Counted from the stretch's first letter, positions 1-10,411 are shown. The stretch is DNA of 64,000 nucleotides from Senegalia massiliensis (GCF_900626135.1 NZ_LR130785.1:113120-177119), one strand, 5' to 3'. The notes: a model not told the origin generated them from the sequence alone. Numbers and translations are program-made.

Positions 1-411
1 TTTTTCTCTCTCTTTTGGTTTAGTTACATCTGCTATCAATGCTTCAAATGCTGGGTATTCCATATTAGCAAATAATCCTGCTATTACAAAAAATACAAGC
101 ATTAATGTTCCAGGTTCTACAAGTCCTGCTAATATGAAAAATATTACAGTGATTATGTCAAATGTAATTATTAATTTTTTTCTGTTATATTTATCAGCAA
201 GTTTTCCTCCTATTATTGTAGCAGGTAGGAACAACCCACCAATAGCAATGGAAAGCCAAGCTATTGTGGATGCTGAATATCCAATCTTTCGACTAAGTAT
301 CAAAGTTAAAAGTGGCCAAATAAAACCTCCCATATTTGTTATTATTCTAGCAAAAAATATAACATATGCAGATTTAGAAAGACCCTTATATTGAGAAAAT
401 ATACTTATCAT
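1..411 (-). CDS. MFS transporter, N-terminal part (cut by window edge)
   Basis: Only the first 137 codons are inside the window. The start is the ATG at 411, with AAGGAG 9 to 14 bases upstream; an ATG just before it is in another frame and soon stops. The product has hydrophobic helices and the MFS loop 2-3 motif A, GGKLADKYNRKK, at about residues 69-80, which marks a 12-TM secondary transporter in the cytoplasmic membrane. Substrate unknown; drug efflux is the commonest role for such genes. It lies downstream of the ABC importer operon but behind a strong terminator, so it is probably a separate unit. Confidence 0.75.
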   Translation of the reverse strand, partial: MISIFSQYKGLSKSAYVIFFARIITNMGGFIWPLLTLILSRKIGYSASTIAWLSIAIGGLFLPATIIGGKLADKYNRKKLIITFDIITVIFFILAGLVEPGTLMLVFFVIAGLFANMEYPAFEALIADVTKPKEREK

Positions 412-438
412 TATTATTCATCTCCTTAAGTTTAAATA

Positions 439-480
439 AAAATAACACCAATTATATTATAATATAATTGGTGTTATTTT
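439..480 (-). terminator. Perfect 42-bp palindromic terminator
   Basis: A perfect inverted repeat with 21-bp arms, core CACCAATTATATTA and its complement, ends in A4 and T4 runs. It sits 11 bases after the stop of the minus-strand ABC importer operon and before the MFS gene, so it should end the importer transcript. It is symmetric and could act in both directions. Confidence 0.8.
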
Positions 481-491
481 TCTCTTTTATT

Positions 492-2042
492 TTATATTAA
501 ACCTTTTTTTTCTAAGAAATCTCTTGCTACTTTTTCTAAATCTTCTTTTTCAACATCAACAAGATAGTTCATATTCTGCATTTCTTCATCTGATATAGTA
601 TCACCTAACTTTTCTAATACCTCTTTTAATTCTGGATATTTTTTAAGACTTTCATTATGAACTATAGGTGCTGCATAATATGGTGGGAAAAATGACTTAT
701 CATCTTCAAGAATAGTTAAATTCAAATCTATTATTTTACCATCAGTAGAAAATGCATTTATTACATCAACTTCACCACTTTCTATAGCATTATATCTAAG
801 ACCTGTATCTAGACCATTTGCTTCTTTAAATTCCAGTCCATATGTTTCTTTAAGTCCAGGATATCCATCTTCTCTGTCTAAAAACTCCATATCTGCACCT
901 AAAACAAGTCTATCAGACATTGATACTAAATCACTGAATGTTTCCAAGTTATTTGCTTTTGCTAAATCTGATTTTAATGCTAAAGTATAAGTGTTATTAA
1001 ACCCTAAAGGATCCAACCACGTAATATTATATTTTTCATTATATTCTTCTTTTACTATATTATATACTTTCTCTGAATCAGTTTCTACATCTTGTCTTTT
1101 AAGTATTGCGCCATAAGCTGTTCCTGTATATTCTACATAAGTGTCTATATCATTACTTTTAAGTGCTTCAAATGCTGGAAGTGTACCTCCTAATTCTTTT
1201 ACTTCAGTTTCATACTCTGTATTTTCTTCAATTAATATTGAAAGTATCTGTCCTTCTATTCTAGCTTCTGTATAATTTTTAGTTCCTATAACAATAGTTT
1301 CATCTTCATTGAAATACTGATATCCTACAGCACTCACTATAATTAACACAACTGCTAAAACTAAAGCACCTATTCTTTTTCTTGTCTTCTTGTCAGTAAT
1401 AAGGTGCCCAAAGACAGAAACTGAAGCTTTCTTTTCTATCAAACCAAGTAAATAGTCTATTCCAAGAGCTAAAATTGTAGTTGGTATAGCACCTGCAAGG
1501 ATTATAGAGTTATCACTCATTGATATACCACGGAATATGAAATCACCTAATCCTCCAGCTCCTATAAGTGCTGCAATTGTAGTAGTACCAATATTAATTA
1601 CTGTAGCAACTCTTATCCCCCCCATTATAACTGGAAATGATAATGGCAAGCTTACCATAAATAATATTTGCATAGGAGTCATTCCTACACCTTTTGCAGA
1701 TTCTGTTATAGATTCATCTACACTTTTTATACCTATAAATGTATTTTTAATAATAGGTAATAGTGCATATAAAAATAATACTATAACCGCAGGTCTATAA
1801 CCTATACCTCCTATAAGGGGGATTGGAATGATAAAACCAAAAAGGGCTAAACTTGGTATTGTTTGAAATATATTTGCAACTGCAAGTATTCCATCTCCTA
1901 GTTTTTTACTTCTTGAAACTATTATTCCTAGTGGTACGCCTATAAGTACTGCTAATAATACTGCAGTAAGTGTTATTTGCATATGTTCAATAGTTTTCGC
2001 TATAATCTCACTAAAATTCTCAATCATATAATTAAAAACCAT
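492..2042 (-). CDS. ABC importer permease fused to substrate-binding protein (OpuFB / EgtU type)
   Basis: A 516-residue fusion. Residues about 1-210 form a binding-protein-dependent permease with several TM helices and a [10 protein letters not shown] segment near 165-175. A further TM helix near 225-245 anchors an extracellular OpuAC-type binding domain (about 250-516) with [22 protein letters not shown] and FFPPYYAAP. This architecture is known for OpuFB (glycine betaine and related osmolytes) and for EgtU (ergothioneine). The sequence alone does not tell me which ligand is bound. It is the second gene of an operon with the ATPase at 2057-3175 (14-base gap), and its RBS is AAAGGAGA before the ATG at 2042. 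Confidence 0.9.
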   Translation of the reverse strand: MVFNYMIENFSEIIAKTIEHMQITLTAVLLAVLIGVPLGIIVSRSKKLGDGILAVANIFQTIPSLALFGFIIPIPLIGGIGYRPAVIVLFLYALLPIIKNTFIGIKSVDESITESAKGVGMTPMQILFMVSLPLSFPVIMGGIRVATVINIGTTTIAALIGAGGLGDFIFRGISMSDNSIILAGAIPTTILALGIDYLLGLIEKKASVSVFGHLITDKKTRKRIGALVLAVVLIIVSAVGYQYFNEDETIVIGTKNYTEARIEGQILSILIEENTEYETEVKELGGTLPAFEALKSNDIDTYVEYTGTAYGAILKRQDVETDSEKVYNIVKEEYNEKYNITWLDPLGFNNTYTLALKSDLAKANNLETFSDLVSMSDRLVLGADMEFLDREDGYPGLKETYGLEFKEANGLDTGLRYNAIESGEVDVINAFSTDGKIIDLNLTILEDDKSFFPPYYAAPIVHNESLKKYPELKEVLEKLGDTISDEEMQNMNYLVDVEKEDLEKVARDFLEKKGLI

Positions 2043-2056
2043 AAAATTCTCCTTTC

Positions 2057-3175
2057 CTAATCAACTTGTAATAAATCAGATATAACATTTAATGCACTAC
2101 TCTTTGTTACTACTCCTTTTACTTTATTTTGAGAGTTTATAACAGGAACAAAGTTGATATTTTGTTCATTTATTATATTTATAACGTCTGCCATACTCAT
2201 ATCCTCATGTACTGGCTTTATATCTGTTCTTTTAAGTTCAGTCATAGTCATACTTTTATCATTACTTCTTGTATCCTTAGCAGTTATATATCCTTGATAA
2301 TTTTCATCTTTATCTACAATTATAAGGAAATTAACTTCTCTTTCTCTCATTCTCTCAACTGCTTCAGCAAGTCTTCTTCTAAGATAAATCTTTGGATATT
2401 TTTTAACCATTATATCACTAGCACTAATAAGTTCTGGACTTCTCCATAACCTATCTTTCCCAACAAAGTTTTCTATAAATTCGTTTTTAGGATTAGATAA
2501 TATCTCTTCTGGAGTATCAAACTGTACAATATTTCCTTTATCCATAACAGCTATTCTATCTGCCATTTTGATAGCTTCATCCATATCATGAGAAACCATA
2601 ACAATGGTTTTGGATAATTCTGATTGCAATCTTATAAGTTCATCTTGTAATTGTTCGCGAGTTATAGGATCAAGTGCAGAAAAAGGCTCATCCATTAATA
2701 AAATATCAGGATTTGCAGCTAATGCTCTTGCTATACCTACTCTTTGTTGTTGGCCCCCACTTAATTCTGAAGGATATCTCTTAGCATATTCATCTGCTGG
2801 AAGTCCCACTAAATCTAATAGTTCACGTGCTCTTTCTTCTCGTTCTTCTTGAGTCCATTCTTTTAGTAGTGGTACAAGCTCAATATTTTCGCTTACGGTC
2901 ATATGTGGAAAAAGACCAACCATTTGAATAACATATCCTATATTTCTTCTGAGTTGTATAGCGTTTATGTCTAGTATGTTATCACCATTTATTAATATTT
3001 CTCCTCCTGATGGCTCAATGAGTCTATTTATCATCTTCATTGTAGTAGTCTTTCCACAGCCACTTTCTCCAATAAGTACAACTAACTCGCCTTTTTTGAT
3101 TTGAAAGCTTAAATCATCAATAACAGCTTCAGTTGCATCATCAAATATTTTTTTTACGTTCTTAAATTGAATCAT
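2057..3175 (-). CDS. ABC importer ATPase with C-terminal CBS pair (OpuFA / ProV-like)
   Basis: A 372-residue ATPase that powers the permease-binding fusion downstream. Visible motifs are Walker [10 protein letters not shown] (about 37-45), signature LSGGQQQR (about 138-145) and Walker [13 protein letters not shown] (about 158-169). Residues about 250-372 form two CBS domains. In osmoprotectant importers such domains sense ionic strength or nucleotides and gate transport. The RBS AAAGGAG lies 7 bases before the ATG. First gene of the operon, behind the sigma-A-like promoter at 3264-3292. Confidence 0.92.
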   Translation of the reverse strand: MIQFKNVKKIFDDATEAVIDDLSFQIKKGELVVLIGESGCGKTTTMKMINRLIEPSGGEILINGDNILDINAIQLRRNIGYVIQMVGLFPHMTVSENIELVPLLKEWTQEEREERARELLDLVGLPADEYAKRYPSELSGGQQQRVGIARALAANPDILLMDEPFSALDPITREQLQDELIRLQSELSKTIVMVSHDMDEAIKMADRIAVMDKGNIVQFDTPEEILSNPKNEFIENFVGKDRLWRSPELISASDIMVKKYPKIYLRRRLAEAVERMREREVNFLIIVDKDENYQGYITAKDTRSNDKSMTMTELKRTDIKPVHEDMSMADVINIINEQNINFVPVINSQNKVKGVVTKSSALNVISDLLQVD

Positions 3176-3263
3176 TTAATTTCTCCTTTCCTTTTATATT
3201 AAAAATAATTAAACAATAATTTTTAATAATGTAATTATTAACATTTAAAATTAAAGCTAGAAG

Positions 3264-3292
3264 TTTATACACAGCTAGCTTGTCCTTATCAA
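3264..3292 (-). promoter_or_regulatory. Sigma-A-type promoter of the ABC importer operon
   Basis: On the minus strand: -35 TTGATA, 17-bp spacer, -10 TATAAA, about 90 bases before the ATPase start. The rest of the 376-base gap (3176-3551) holds AT-rich sequence plus the rluF terminator. I see no further gene or riboswitch in it. Confidence 0.6.
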
Positions 3293-3536
3293 TTATGATA
3301 TTATAATTTAAAAGCTTTGGTAAAGTAAGATGTAGACTAAAATAATATAAGAGAATTAATCTATAAGAGGATTAAAAAATCTAAAAAGTGATTTGCTATA
3401 TTTTATTATATTACATATTCAAAATATTTGCCAGTAAAATTCCGAATTATAATATATTTTTTTTGTTAAATGTTATTTAAATCGCTTTATTTTAATAATA
3501 AATACATGTTTATAGTTCATGATTTTATAATTTAAA

Positions 3537-3570
3537 AAGTAAAATAGATCTTTATTGATCCATTTTACTT
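3537..3570 (-). terminator. Terminator overlapping the rluF stop codon
   Basis: The stem AAGTAAAATGGATC pairs with GATCTATTTTACTT around a 6-base loop. One G-U wobble forms only in minus-strand RNA, and a T run follows. The rluF TAA lies in the loop. Confidence 0.8.
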
Positions 3571-4283
3571 GAATTTTTAGTCATTTCATTTATAGTATTC
3601 ATTTCTGTGTTTGTTAAATATCTCCATTTGCCTATGGGTAAATTTTCTAAAGTTACATTCATTATTCTTATTCTTTTAAGTTTTACTACATTATACCCTA
3701 AATATGAACACATTCTTCTAATTTGTCTATTAAGTCCTTGTGTTAATATTATTTTAAATTTGTATTTACTAATTTTTTCAACAAAACATTTCTTTGTTAC
3801 TGTATCTAATATAGGAACTCCATTTGACATATCTTTTATAAATTTATTTGTTATAGGTTTATCTACTGTCACTATATATTCTTTTTCATGATTATTTCCT
3901 GCCCTAAGAATTTTATTTACAATATCACCATCATTTGTTAAAAATATTAGGCCTTCAGAATCTTTATCAAGTCTACCTATGGGAAATATCCTTTCAGGAT
4001 AATTTACAAAGTCTACTATATTACCTTTTACATGTGATTCTGTTGTACAAGTTATACCTCTAGGCTTATTTAATACTATATATATAAGTTCTGGTTTATC
4101 ATTTATTAATTTACCATCTACTTCTATATAATCATTAAAATCAACTTTGTCTCCTAATTCTGCTTTTCTACCATTTATTTTAACTCTGCCTTGTTCTATC
4201 ATTGAATCAGCTTCTCTTCTAGAACAAATCCCTGTCTCTCTTATAAATTTATTAATTCTTTTCTTTGAATTGTTTTGTTCCAT
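3552..4283 (-). CDS. rluF: 23S rRNA pseudouridine synthase, RluF-like
   Basis: A 243-residue cytoplasmic RNA-modifying enzyme. It has an N-terminal S4 RNA-binding domain (about 7-60), then a RsuA/RluB/E/F catalytic domain with [10 protein letters not shown] at 103-112; Asp106 is the expected catalytic residue. The C-terminal part contains [13 protein letters not shown], typical of the RluF branch, which isomerises a uridine in helix 74 of 23S rRNA. The target is inferred from the family. Single gene with its own terminator; the next gene upstream ends 27 bases away. Confidence 0.88.
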   Translation of the reverse strand: MEQNNSKKRINKFIRETGICSRREADSMIEQGRVKINGRKAELGDKVDFNDYIEVDGKLINDKPELIYIVLNKPRGITCTTESHVKGNIVDFVNYPERIFPIGRLDKDSEGLIFLTNDGDIVNKILRAGNNHEKEYIVTVDKPITNKFIKDMSNGVPILDTVTKKCFVEKISKYKFKIILTQGLNRQIRRMCSYLGYNVVKLKRIRIMNVTLENLPIGKWRYLTNTEMNTINEMTKNSSKMDQ

Positions 4284-4310
4284 TAAATATTATTACTCCT
4301 TAAAATTTAA

Positions 4311-5120
4311 TTATTTTTGTTTTTGTTTTTGTAAATTAAGTGTTAATCCTCCATCAACTAATATGTCTGTACCAGTTATAAATGAAGCCTTATCACTTGC
4401 TAAGAAATGAACTAACTCAGATACTTCTTCAGACTCTCCATTTTTACCTATTGGAGTTATAGACTTCATATATTCCATTCTTTCAGGATGTTCTGCACTT
4501 GCTTTCTTTGCCATTGGAGTCATTATTATTCCTGGAGATACAGAAACTATTCTACTATTCTTTTTGCCAAAACGAGTTGCATTAAGTTTTGCAATTAATT
4601 GAACTCCATGCTTTGCATAATTATATGCCAAATCAGAATCTCCATCTAAAAATGAAGCTATTTTTTCTAAAGCATCTTCTTGTTGAGGATTTCTTAAAAG
4701 TTCATCTTGATCATTATTTGATGAAACCATATGACCCATCATTGAAGCAATTAAAATAACAGAAGCCCCTTTATCAATTCCATTATATGTTTCTTCAACT
4801 ACATTGTAAGTTCCAAGTAAATCTATTTTTAAAGTTTTCATTACATCTCCAACAGTTCCACTTACACCAGCTGCATGTACCATAGTCTTTAATTCTCCAA
4901 AACTTTTTGCATAATCAATTAATTTCTTTACACTTTCTTTGTCGGATACATCAGTAGAATAATATTCAACATCTATTCCTATATTATTTAACTCTTCACT
5001 TGCAGTTATTAGCTTATCTTCACCTCTACTAGCTATTACAACAGTACCCTCTTTAAATAATTTTGCACATTCTAAACCTATACCACTACTTCCACCTGTA
5101 ATTACATGAACTTTTTTCAT
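4311..5120 (-). CDS. Short-chain dehydrogenase/reductase (SDR)
   Basis: A 269-residue NAD(P)-dependent oxidoreductase. It has the cofactor motif TGGSSGIG at 8-15, a HAAG segment at 82-85, Ser126 and the catalytic pair Tyr166...Lys170 in YNYAK. The C-terminus has the PGII...TP loop and a DGGLTL ending usual in classical SDRs. It resembles 3-alpha-hydroxysteroid dehydrogenase/carbonyl-reductase-like members, but the substrate cannot be read from the sequence. RBS TGGAGGT lies before the ATG at 5120. It is upstream of rluF on the same strand, and the two may be co-transcribed. Confidence 0.85.
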   Translation of the reverse strand: MKKVHVITGGSSGIGLECAKLFKEGTVVIASRGEDKLITASEELNNIGIDVEYYSTDVSDKESVKKLIDYAKSFGELKTMVHAAGVSGTVGDVMKTLKIDLLGTYNVVEETYNGIDKGASVILIASMMGHMVSSNNDQDELLRNPQQEDALEKIASFLDGDSDLAYNYAKHGVQLIAKLNATRFGKKNSRIVSVSPGIIMTPMAKKASAEHPERMEYMKSITPIGKNGESEEVSELVHFLASDKASFITGTDILVDGGLTLNLQKQKQK

Positions 5121-5273
5121 CTGTATAAATACCTCCAGTAATTTATGCTATTAATTTATAAAGAGATTATACCCTTATTTGCTCATTATAACACACAATT
5201 TAAGTATCACTATCTTATTTTTCCTATGTTATAATTATATTGATAGTAAAATATGAATATAAAAGGTGAGTAT

Positions 5274-6299
5274 ATGGAAAAAAAGAGTAATCTTAATTTT
5301 GTAATAGTACTACTTATATCCTTAATTGTGACAGGAGTTATTGGATATAAAATATTGCTTGAACTTAATTTTATAGATGCATTATATATGACTGTTATAA
5401 CCATATCTACTGTTGGCTATGCAGAAGTTGGAGAAATGAATACTGAAGCAAAACTCTTTTCTATAATTTTAATATTTGTAAGTTTAGGTACAGCAGGTTA
5501 TTTATTCAGTAGTATAGTGTCTTCTTTTTTAGAGGGAGATTTAAAAAAAGCTTGGAGGAGGAGAAAAATGGAGCAGGATATAACAAAATTAAATAACCAC
5601 TATATAATATGTGGATCCGGAGAAACAGGTTATAATGCTATCAAGCAGTTTAAAAGAAGTAATGAACCATTTGTGGTTATAGATAAAGATAAAAATAAAA
5701 TCAATGAATTAATAGAAGATGATGTATTTGCAATACATGGAGATGCAACAGCAGAAGAAATTCTTAAAAAAGCCAAAATTAAAAATGCCAAGGGACTTAT
5801 ATCTTCTCTATCAACTGATGCAGAAAATGTTTATACAGTTTTAACTGCAAGACAAATGAATAAAGATTTATATATAGTATCTCGTGCTATAAATAAACAT
5901 GCAGATGAAAAATTAAAAAAAGCTGGAGCAAATAACACTATTTCTCCGAATGAAATAGGTGGAACCAGAATGGCTGCATTAATGCTTAGACCTACAGTTA
6001 TTTCTTTTTTAGATATAATGACAAGAGCTGGAGATGTAATACTGGATCTTGAAGATGTAGTTATATCAACAAATTCATCTATCATAAATAAAACTTTAAG
6101 ACAAGTTAAAATACCTGAAAGAACTGGACTAATTGTTCTTGCAATAAAAAAGAAAGATTCAGAAAAATTATCATTTAACCCCAGTTCAGATGAGGTGCTA
6201 AAAGAAGGAGATACTATGATAGTATTAGGTAGAGAAGAACAAGTAAATGATTTAAGAGAAATAGCAAATGATAAAGGAAAAAGACATTTGAGTATATAG
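5274..6299 (+). CDS. Two-TM potassium channel with RCK (TrkA-N/TrkA-C) domains
   Basis: The start is set at the ATG at 5274, which has AAAGGTGAG just upstream; an in-frame ATG at 5253 lies before that RBS. The product (341 residues) has TM1 (about 8-30), a pore loop with selectivity filter TVGYAEVG (about 46-53), TM2 (about 64-84), a cytoplasmic RCK_N domain with GSGETGYNA (about 109-117) and a RCK_C domain (about 250-341). This is the MthK/Kch layout: a tetrameric K+ channel gated by ligands of the RCK ring. The filter reads GYA where most K+ channels have GYG. ung follows 14 bases downstream. Confidence 0.88.
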   Translation: MEKKSNLNFVIVLLISLIVTGVIGYKILLELNFIDALYMTVITISTVGYAEVGEMNTEAKLFSIILIFVSLGTAGYLFSSIVSSFLEGDLKKAWRRRKMEQDITKLNNHYIICGSGETGYNAIKQFKRSNEPFVVIDKDKNKINELIEDDVFAIHGDATAEEILKKAKIKNAKGLISSLSTDAENVYTVLTARQMNKDLYIVSRAINKHADEKLKKAGANNTISPNEIGGTRMAALMLRPTVISFLDIMTRAGDVILDLEDVVISTNSSIINKTLRQVKIPERTGLIVLAIKKKDSEKLSFNPSSDEVLKEGDTMIVLGREEQVNDLREIANDKGKRHLSI

Positions 6300-6313
6300 A
6301 AAAGGAGATTATA

Positions 6314-6988
6314 ATGCAGATTTTAAAAAATGATTGGAAGGATTTATTAGAAGATGAATTTAAAAAAGATTATTATTTAAACTTGAGAAAATTTTTAATA
6401 AATGAATATAAAACTAAAACTATTTATCCAGATATGTATGATATATTTAACGCTTTGCATTTTACTGACTACAAAGATGTAAAAGTAGTCATTTTAGGGC
6501 AAGATCCATATCATGGTCCAAATCAGGCTCATGGTTTAAGCTTTTCTGTAAAACCTGAAGTTGGAATTCCTCCTTCTTTAGTAAATATTTATAAAGAATT
6601 AAATAATGATTTAAATTGTTATATCCCTAATAATGGATATTTGAAAAAATGGTCAATGCAAGGGGTAATGCTACTTAATACTGTATTAACAGTTAGAGCA
6701 CACAAACCAAATTCTCATAGAAACATGGGATGGGAATATTTTACGGATAAAATAATTAGTTTACTAGATAAGAGAAAAGATCCTATTGTTTTTATATTAT
6801 GGGGTAAAAATGCTCAATCAAAACAAGATTTAATAAATAATCCAATTCATCATATTATAAAAGCACCTCATCCAAGCCCATTAGCTGCTTATAGAGGTTT
6901 TTTTGGAAGTAGACCTTTTTCTAAGACTAATAAATTTTTAAAATCTATAGGAAAAAATCCTATAGATTGGCAAATTGAAAATATATAG
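6314..6988 (+). CDS. ung: Uracil-DNA glycosylase, family 1
   Basis: A 224-residue base-excision repair enzyme that removes uracil from DNA. The catalytic motif GQDPYHG is at 62-68, with Asp64 as the general base, and the C-terminal [10 protein letters not shown] motif is near 186. Length is normal for Ung. The RBS AAAGGAG is well placed. It lies 14 bases after the channel gene, so the two may be co-transcribed, and it ends in the hairpin at 6983-7015. Confidence 0.96.
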   Translation: MQILKNDWKDLLEDEFKKDYYLNLRKFLINEYKTKTIYPDMYDIFNALHFTDYKDVKVVILGQDPYHGPNQAHGLSFSVKPEVGIPPSLVNIYKELNNDLNCYIPNNGYLKKWSMQGVMLLNTVLTVRAHKPNSHRNMGWEYFTDKIISLLDKRKDPIVFILWGKNAQSKQDLINNPIHHIIKAPHPSPLAAYRGFFGSRPFSKTNKFLKSIGKNPIDWQIENI

Positions 6989-7015
6989 AGGATATCAATA
7001 TCCTCTATATATTTT
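6983..7015 (+). terminator. Terminator after ung
   Basis: A 13-bp perfect stem ATATAGAGGATAT with a 2-base nominal loop, followed by ATTTTT on the plus strand. It includes the ung stop codon and also lies at the end of the convergent GNAT gene. Confidence 0.8.
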
Positions 7016-7029
7016 TACCTCTTTAAATT

Positions 7030-7986
7030 TTACAATTGGTAAAAGCACTCTACACTAAATACTTCTTGTCCTGAATATATTGCAGTTTTTGTAGAAGGTA
7101 TATTTTCACAATCAATATTACACCATAATACTTCTACCGATTCAGGTAATATATCTATAAAATAGCTAAGTAATAATTCAGAATATTTATTCCCTCTATA
7201 ATCTTTAGCTATCATAATTTCATTAATATATATACCTTCTAGTCCAAAAATCCCACTTTTTTCTGCCGCAATTATACCGACCTTTTCATTTTTTAAAACA
7301 CCATAATATAATAGATTTTCTTCACGACATTTTTCCATTAATTCAATATCATTTATAGGTATTCTTTCTTTCATATCAGGATTCATAATATGAAAATTAT
7401 TGTACTCATTTTCATACCATTTATAATATTCACTACTCTTAACTTCTTGAAGTTTAAATTTACTTTTAGCTGTTGTAGAATTTTTTGAATTTAATTTTAT
7501 TACATTACCAATAAAAGATTGTTGAACAGTAAAAAACTTTTCATCTAATTCATATTTTGATAATAAAGTGGAATTGATCCAAAAATTAATATGTAGTGGT
7601 TTGAAAACCTTGAAATATGGATATACATTTTTAACTATATCTTTAATATCAGATTGTTTTATCATAAAATTAGGCCATATATAAATAAAGGGTTTCTTAG
7701 GATTTCCCCCCATATGTCGAATTCCTGCTAAAACAAATTTATCTGTCTCTCCAATCTTAATTAATTTTTGTTCGTAATCAGAAATCTTTGTTTTTGGAAT
7801 ATTAAAATGTTTAAATCTTGTCTCCATAATATCTATTTTATTTAGTTCTAATAATTGATCTAACTCTGATTCAATATACTTATTTACTTTTTCATGATTT
7901 ATTAATTCACCTAAAACTTCTAAATCATAGGTGAATTCAGATGCAACTTGTACAAATTTCATTTTATTATCTAAAATAATTTCCAC
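7030..7986 (-). CDS. GNAT-family acetyltransferase-like protein
   Basis: A 318-residue protein. The C-terminal third (about 185-318) looks like a GNAT fold: the segment INEIMIAKDYRGNKYSELLL matches the beta4/alpha3 acetyl-CoA pyrophosphate loop, with R-G-N-K in place of the usual RGxG. I do not recognise the N-terminal ~180 residues. The start is uncertain: the frame opens at a GTG at 7986 that overlaps the AGAGGAG ribosome site, and the next ATG (7962) is about 20 bases from that site. Substrate unknown. Confidence 0.65.
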   Translation of the reverse strand: MEIILDNKMKFVQVASEFTYDLEVLGELINHEKVNKYIESELDQLLELNKIDIMETRFKHFNIPKTKISDYEQKLIKIGETDKFVLAGIRHMGGNPKKPFIYIWPNFMIKQSDIKDIVKNVYPYFKVFKPLHINFWINSTLLSKYELDEKFFTVQQSFIGNVIKLNSKNSTTAKSKFKLQEVKSSEYYKWYENEYNNFHIMNPDMKERIPINDIELMEKCREENLLYYGVLKNEKVGIIAAEKSGIFGLEGIYINEIMIAKDYRGNKYSELLLSYFIDILPESVEVLWCNIDCENIPSTKTAIYSGQEVFSVECFYQL

Positions 7987-8163
7987 TCCTCTTTTTATTA
8001 ATTGCTACTTTCATTAATATTCTTCTTTATATTTAATTCGTTCTAATAATTAATTGAAATAATAAACCTATATTTATATTACCATCTTTAATCTATAAAA
8101 TAAAATTTCTGCTCCTACATTTTCATATGAAGAATTAACAAAATATTTGATAGTAAAATTATT

Positions 8164-8190
8164 TTAGCTGAAGACCAAGTCTTCAGCTAA
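8164..8190 (-). terminator. Hairpin after the MATE gene
   Basis: A 12-bp perfect stem TTAGCTGAAGAC with a 3-base loop, 45 bases past the MATE stop on the minus strand, followed by an AT-rich run rather than a pure T tract. Confidence 0.65.
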
Positions 8191-8234
8191 TTATTATAAT
8201 TAATTATTTAAGTTATTTTTCCTATACTAAAGTT

Positions 8235-9542
8235 TTAAATTTTATTTATTTCTATTTTCTTTATATATATCAAATATAAAGAAAATATCAAAGTGCATAT
8301 CTCCGCTAAAATAATAGAAGTCCAAATGCCTATATCTCCTATAATTAGAGGAAGAATTATTACAAAAACTACTGTAAACACTAGCCCTCTGCTTGCAGAT
8401 ATAATATTTGCTATTTTAGGATTTTCTGTAGATTGATAATAATTTATATTAACTATATTTATTGAGGCAATAATAAATGAAAAGGCATAAATAACCATAG
8501 CATCAAAAGTTAATTTTATAAGTGTTTTATCACTATTAAAAATACTAATTATTTTTTCTCCTAAAACTAATATTATTAAATATATTATTAATGAAGCAGT
8601 AAAGTTAGTTTTTACTCCCATTTTGAATACTTTGTTTACTTTTTTATAATTTTCTTTTCCATAATTATAGCTTAATAATGGTTGTATGCCTTGAGAAATA
8701 CCAATAAATAATGCTATAAGCACCACACTTATATATCCAATTATGCTAAAGCTTGCAATACCAACCTCTCCAATTCTTCTCATTATAACCTGGTTAAAGG
8801 TGAATACACTAACTGCTGGTGATACCTGAACTATAAACTCTGGTGTTCCTGCCTTAAGAATTCTAATGAGTTCAGATTTTTTAAGCTGAGGTATATATAG
8901 CTTAAGTTTTCCCTGATTTCTAAAAAAATGACTTAGTAGTAAGAATACACTGGATAATTGCCCTAATCCTGAGGCTATTGCCGCCCCAACTATTCCATAA
9001 TTAAAAATAAATATAAACATATAATCTAAAACTATATTAGTTATTGCACCTACGATTAAAGCAATCATAGCTAGTTTTGGATTTCCATCATTTCTAACAA
9101 ATGCACTTAGAGCTAAACTACCTGAAAACCCAAGACCGAACATCAAATAATAACGAAGATATTCAGCTGTACCTTTTGCTAACTCATTACTAGAACCTAA
9201 CATTTTAGCTAACCCCTCAGGAAAAAATACTCCAACTACTGATAATATACCTGTTATAACTACTATTAAAAACAAGCTTTCCAAAAATATATTATTACCT
9301 TCATCATACTTATTCTGACCAAATTTTATAGATGTTACTGCTGCACCACCCATAGTTATCATCATTGTAATAGCTATCATAAGTGTTGTAACAGGTAAAG
9401 CTATATTTATTGAAGCTAAAGCACTTGCTCCTACTCCTCTACCTACAAATATTCCATCAACAACTATATAAAGTGCAGAAACCATAATACCTATTACAGA
9501 TGGTACAGCATATTTTATAAACTCTTTCCATAGTGACTTCAT
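8235..9542 (-). CDS. MATE-family multidrug efflux transporter
   Basis: A 435-residue integral membrane protein with about 12 TM helices and the usual two-fold MATE repeat. The N-terminal half has FVGRGVGASALASINIALP and GGAAVTSIKFGQ. The second half has a matching segment, GISQGIQPLLSYNYG. MATE pumps export drugs or cationic metabolites in exchange for Na+ or H+. RBS TAGGAGGG lies before the ATG. Its promoter is of MerR type and the merR gene is directly upstream, so induction by an exported compound is likely. Confidence 0.92.
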   Translation of the reverse strand: MKSLWKEFIKYAVPSVIGIMVSALYIVVDGIFVGRGVGASALASINIALPVTTLMIAITMMITMGGAAVTSIKFGQNKYDEGNNIFLESLFLIVVITGILSVVGVFFPEGLAKMLGSSNELAKGTAEYLRYYLMFGLGFSGSLALSAFVRNDGNPKLAMIALIVGAITNIVLDYMFIFIFNYGIVGAAIASGLGQLSSVFLLLSHFFRNQGKLKLYIPQLKKSELIRILKAGTPEFIVQVSPAVSVFTFNQVIMRRIGEVGIASFSIIGYISVVLIALFIGISQGIQPLLSYNYGKENYKKVNKVFKMGVKTNFTASLIIYLIILVLGEKIISIFNSDKTLIKLTFDAMVIYAFSFIIASINIVNINYYQSTENPKIANIISASRGLVFTVVFVIILPLIIGDIGIWTSIILAEICTLIFSLYLIYIKKIEINKI

Positions 9543-9563
9543 AGTTCATCCCTCCTAAAAGAG

Positions 9564-9594
9564 ATTATAAAGTCTATACCATGTATAGAGTCAA
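9564..9594 (-). promoter_or_regulatory. MerR-type promoter with 19-bp spacer and operator dyad
   Basis: Minus strand: -35 TTGACT, a 19-bp spacer, -10 TATAAT. The spacer carries the dyad TCTATAC-n3-GTATAGA (9573-9589). A lengthened spacer with a central dyad is the hallmark of promoters twisted open by MerR-family activators. It sits between the merR stop and the MATE start, so the pump is the obvious target. Confidence 0.88.
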
Positions 9595-9598
9595 TAGT

Positions 9599-10411
9599 TT
9601 AAATTAAAATTTGCAATTCATATAACAAATCAGAATTTTCACCTTGTTCTATTGTATTAAATAATTGAGTTTCGACTCCAATACCTAAAGGATGAATATT
9701 ATTTTCTTTAATGTACTTTATTAATTTATCCATTGCCATTTCTCTTCCACTATCAAAATACGCAATACATATAAAATTCCCACCTGAAATTTCTTTAATA
9801 TCAATTTCTTTGTTATTATTCTCAACACAAAGAGTTGAATAAACACTTTCATAAGATATCTTTCCTTCATCTAAAAACAAATCTAAACAAATAAAATATC
9901 CTGATTCTCCTTCAAACATAATCTCATTCTCTTCTATAATTTTATCCATACTTCTTAGTTTTATTTGAAAATCGCTCTCTTCATCTTTTTTATTTAATGC
10001 AATCTCTATAATAAATCTCTTTTCAATTTGTCTAAAGTATATTTCATTAGTTTCTTTATATTCTGTACCATATTTAATTTTATCTTCTATATGTCCTATA
10101 GCCGTACTTATATTTTTTAGTCTAATTACCTCTTTATCTACTATTTTTTGTTGAATTTTTATAAAAGATAGCAATTTAATAATATCTTTACTATCTAATA
10201 CATTCTTAAGTTCCTTAAGAGGTGCTCCTATCTGTTTTGAATATTTAATTAAATCTAAATACATAAACTGATTTATTGTATAGTATCTATAGTTAGTATG
10301 TGGATCAACATAGGCTGGTTTTAAAAGTCCCATTTTGTCATAAAGTCTTAATGCTTGAATAGATACATTATTAATCTTAGCTGTTTCTCCTATAGAAAAA
10401 TATTTTCCCAT
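9599..10411 (-). CDS. MerR-family regulator with GyrI-like effector domain
   Basis: A 270-residue regulator. The N-terminal winged helix (about 5-75) has FSIGETAKINNVSIQALRLYDKMGLL and the NYRYYT wing. A coiled-coil dimerisation helix follows (about 80-120), then a GyrI/BmrR-like ligand-binding domain (about 125-270). This is the BmrR layout, in which binding of a hydrophobic cation activates a drug pump promoter. RBS GGGAGGAA precedes the ATG. The gene lies just upstream of the 19-bp-spacer promoter and the MATE pump. Confidence 0.9.
   Translation of the reverse strand: MGKYFSIGETAKINNVSIQALRLYDKMGLLKPAYVDPHTNYRYYTINQFMYLDLIKYSKQIGAPLKELKNVLDSKDIIKLLSFIKIQQKIVDKEVIRLKNISTAIGHIEDKIKYGTEYKETNEIYFRQIEKRFIIEIALNKKDEESDFQIKLRSMDKIIEENEIMFEGESGYFICLDLFLDEGKISYESVYSTLCVENNNKEIDIKEISGGNFICIAYFDSGREMAMDKLIKYIKENNIHPLGIGVETQLFNTIEQGENSDLLYELQILI

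Noticed and set aside
134..394. 86-codon plus-strand frame at the left edge
   Set aside because: The minus strand here encodes a clear MFS transporter with motif A; the plus frame is its shadow.
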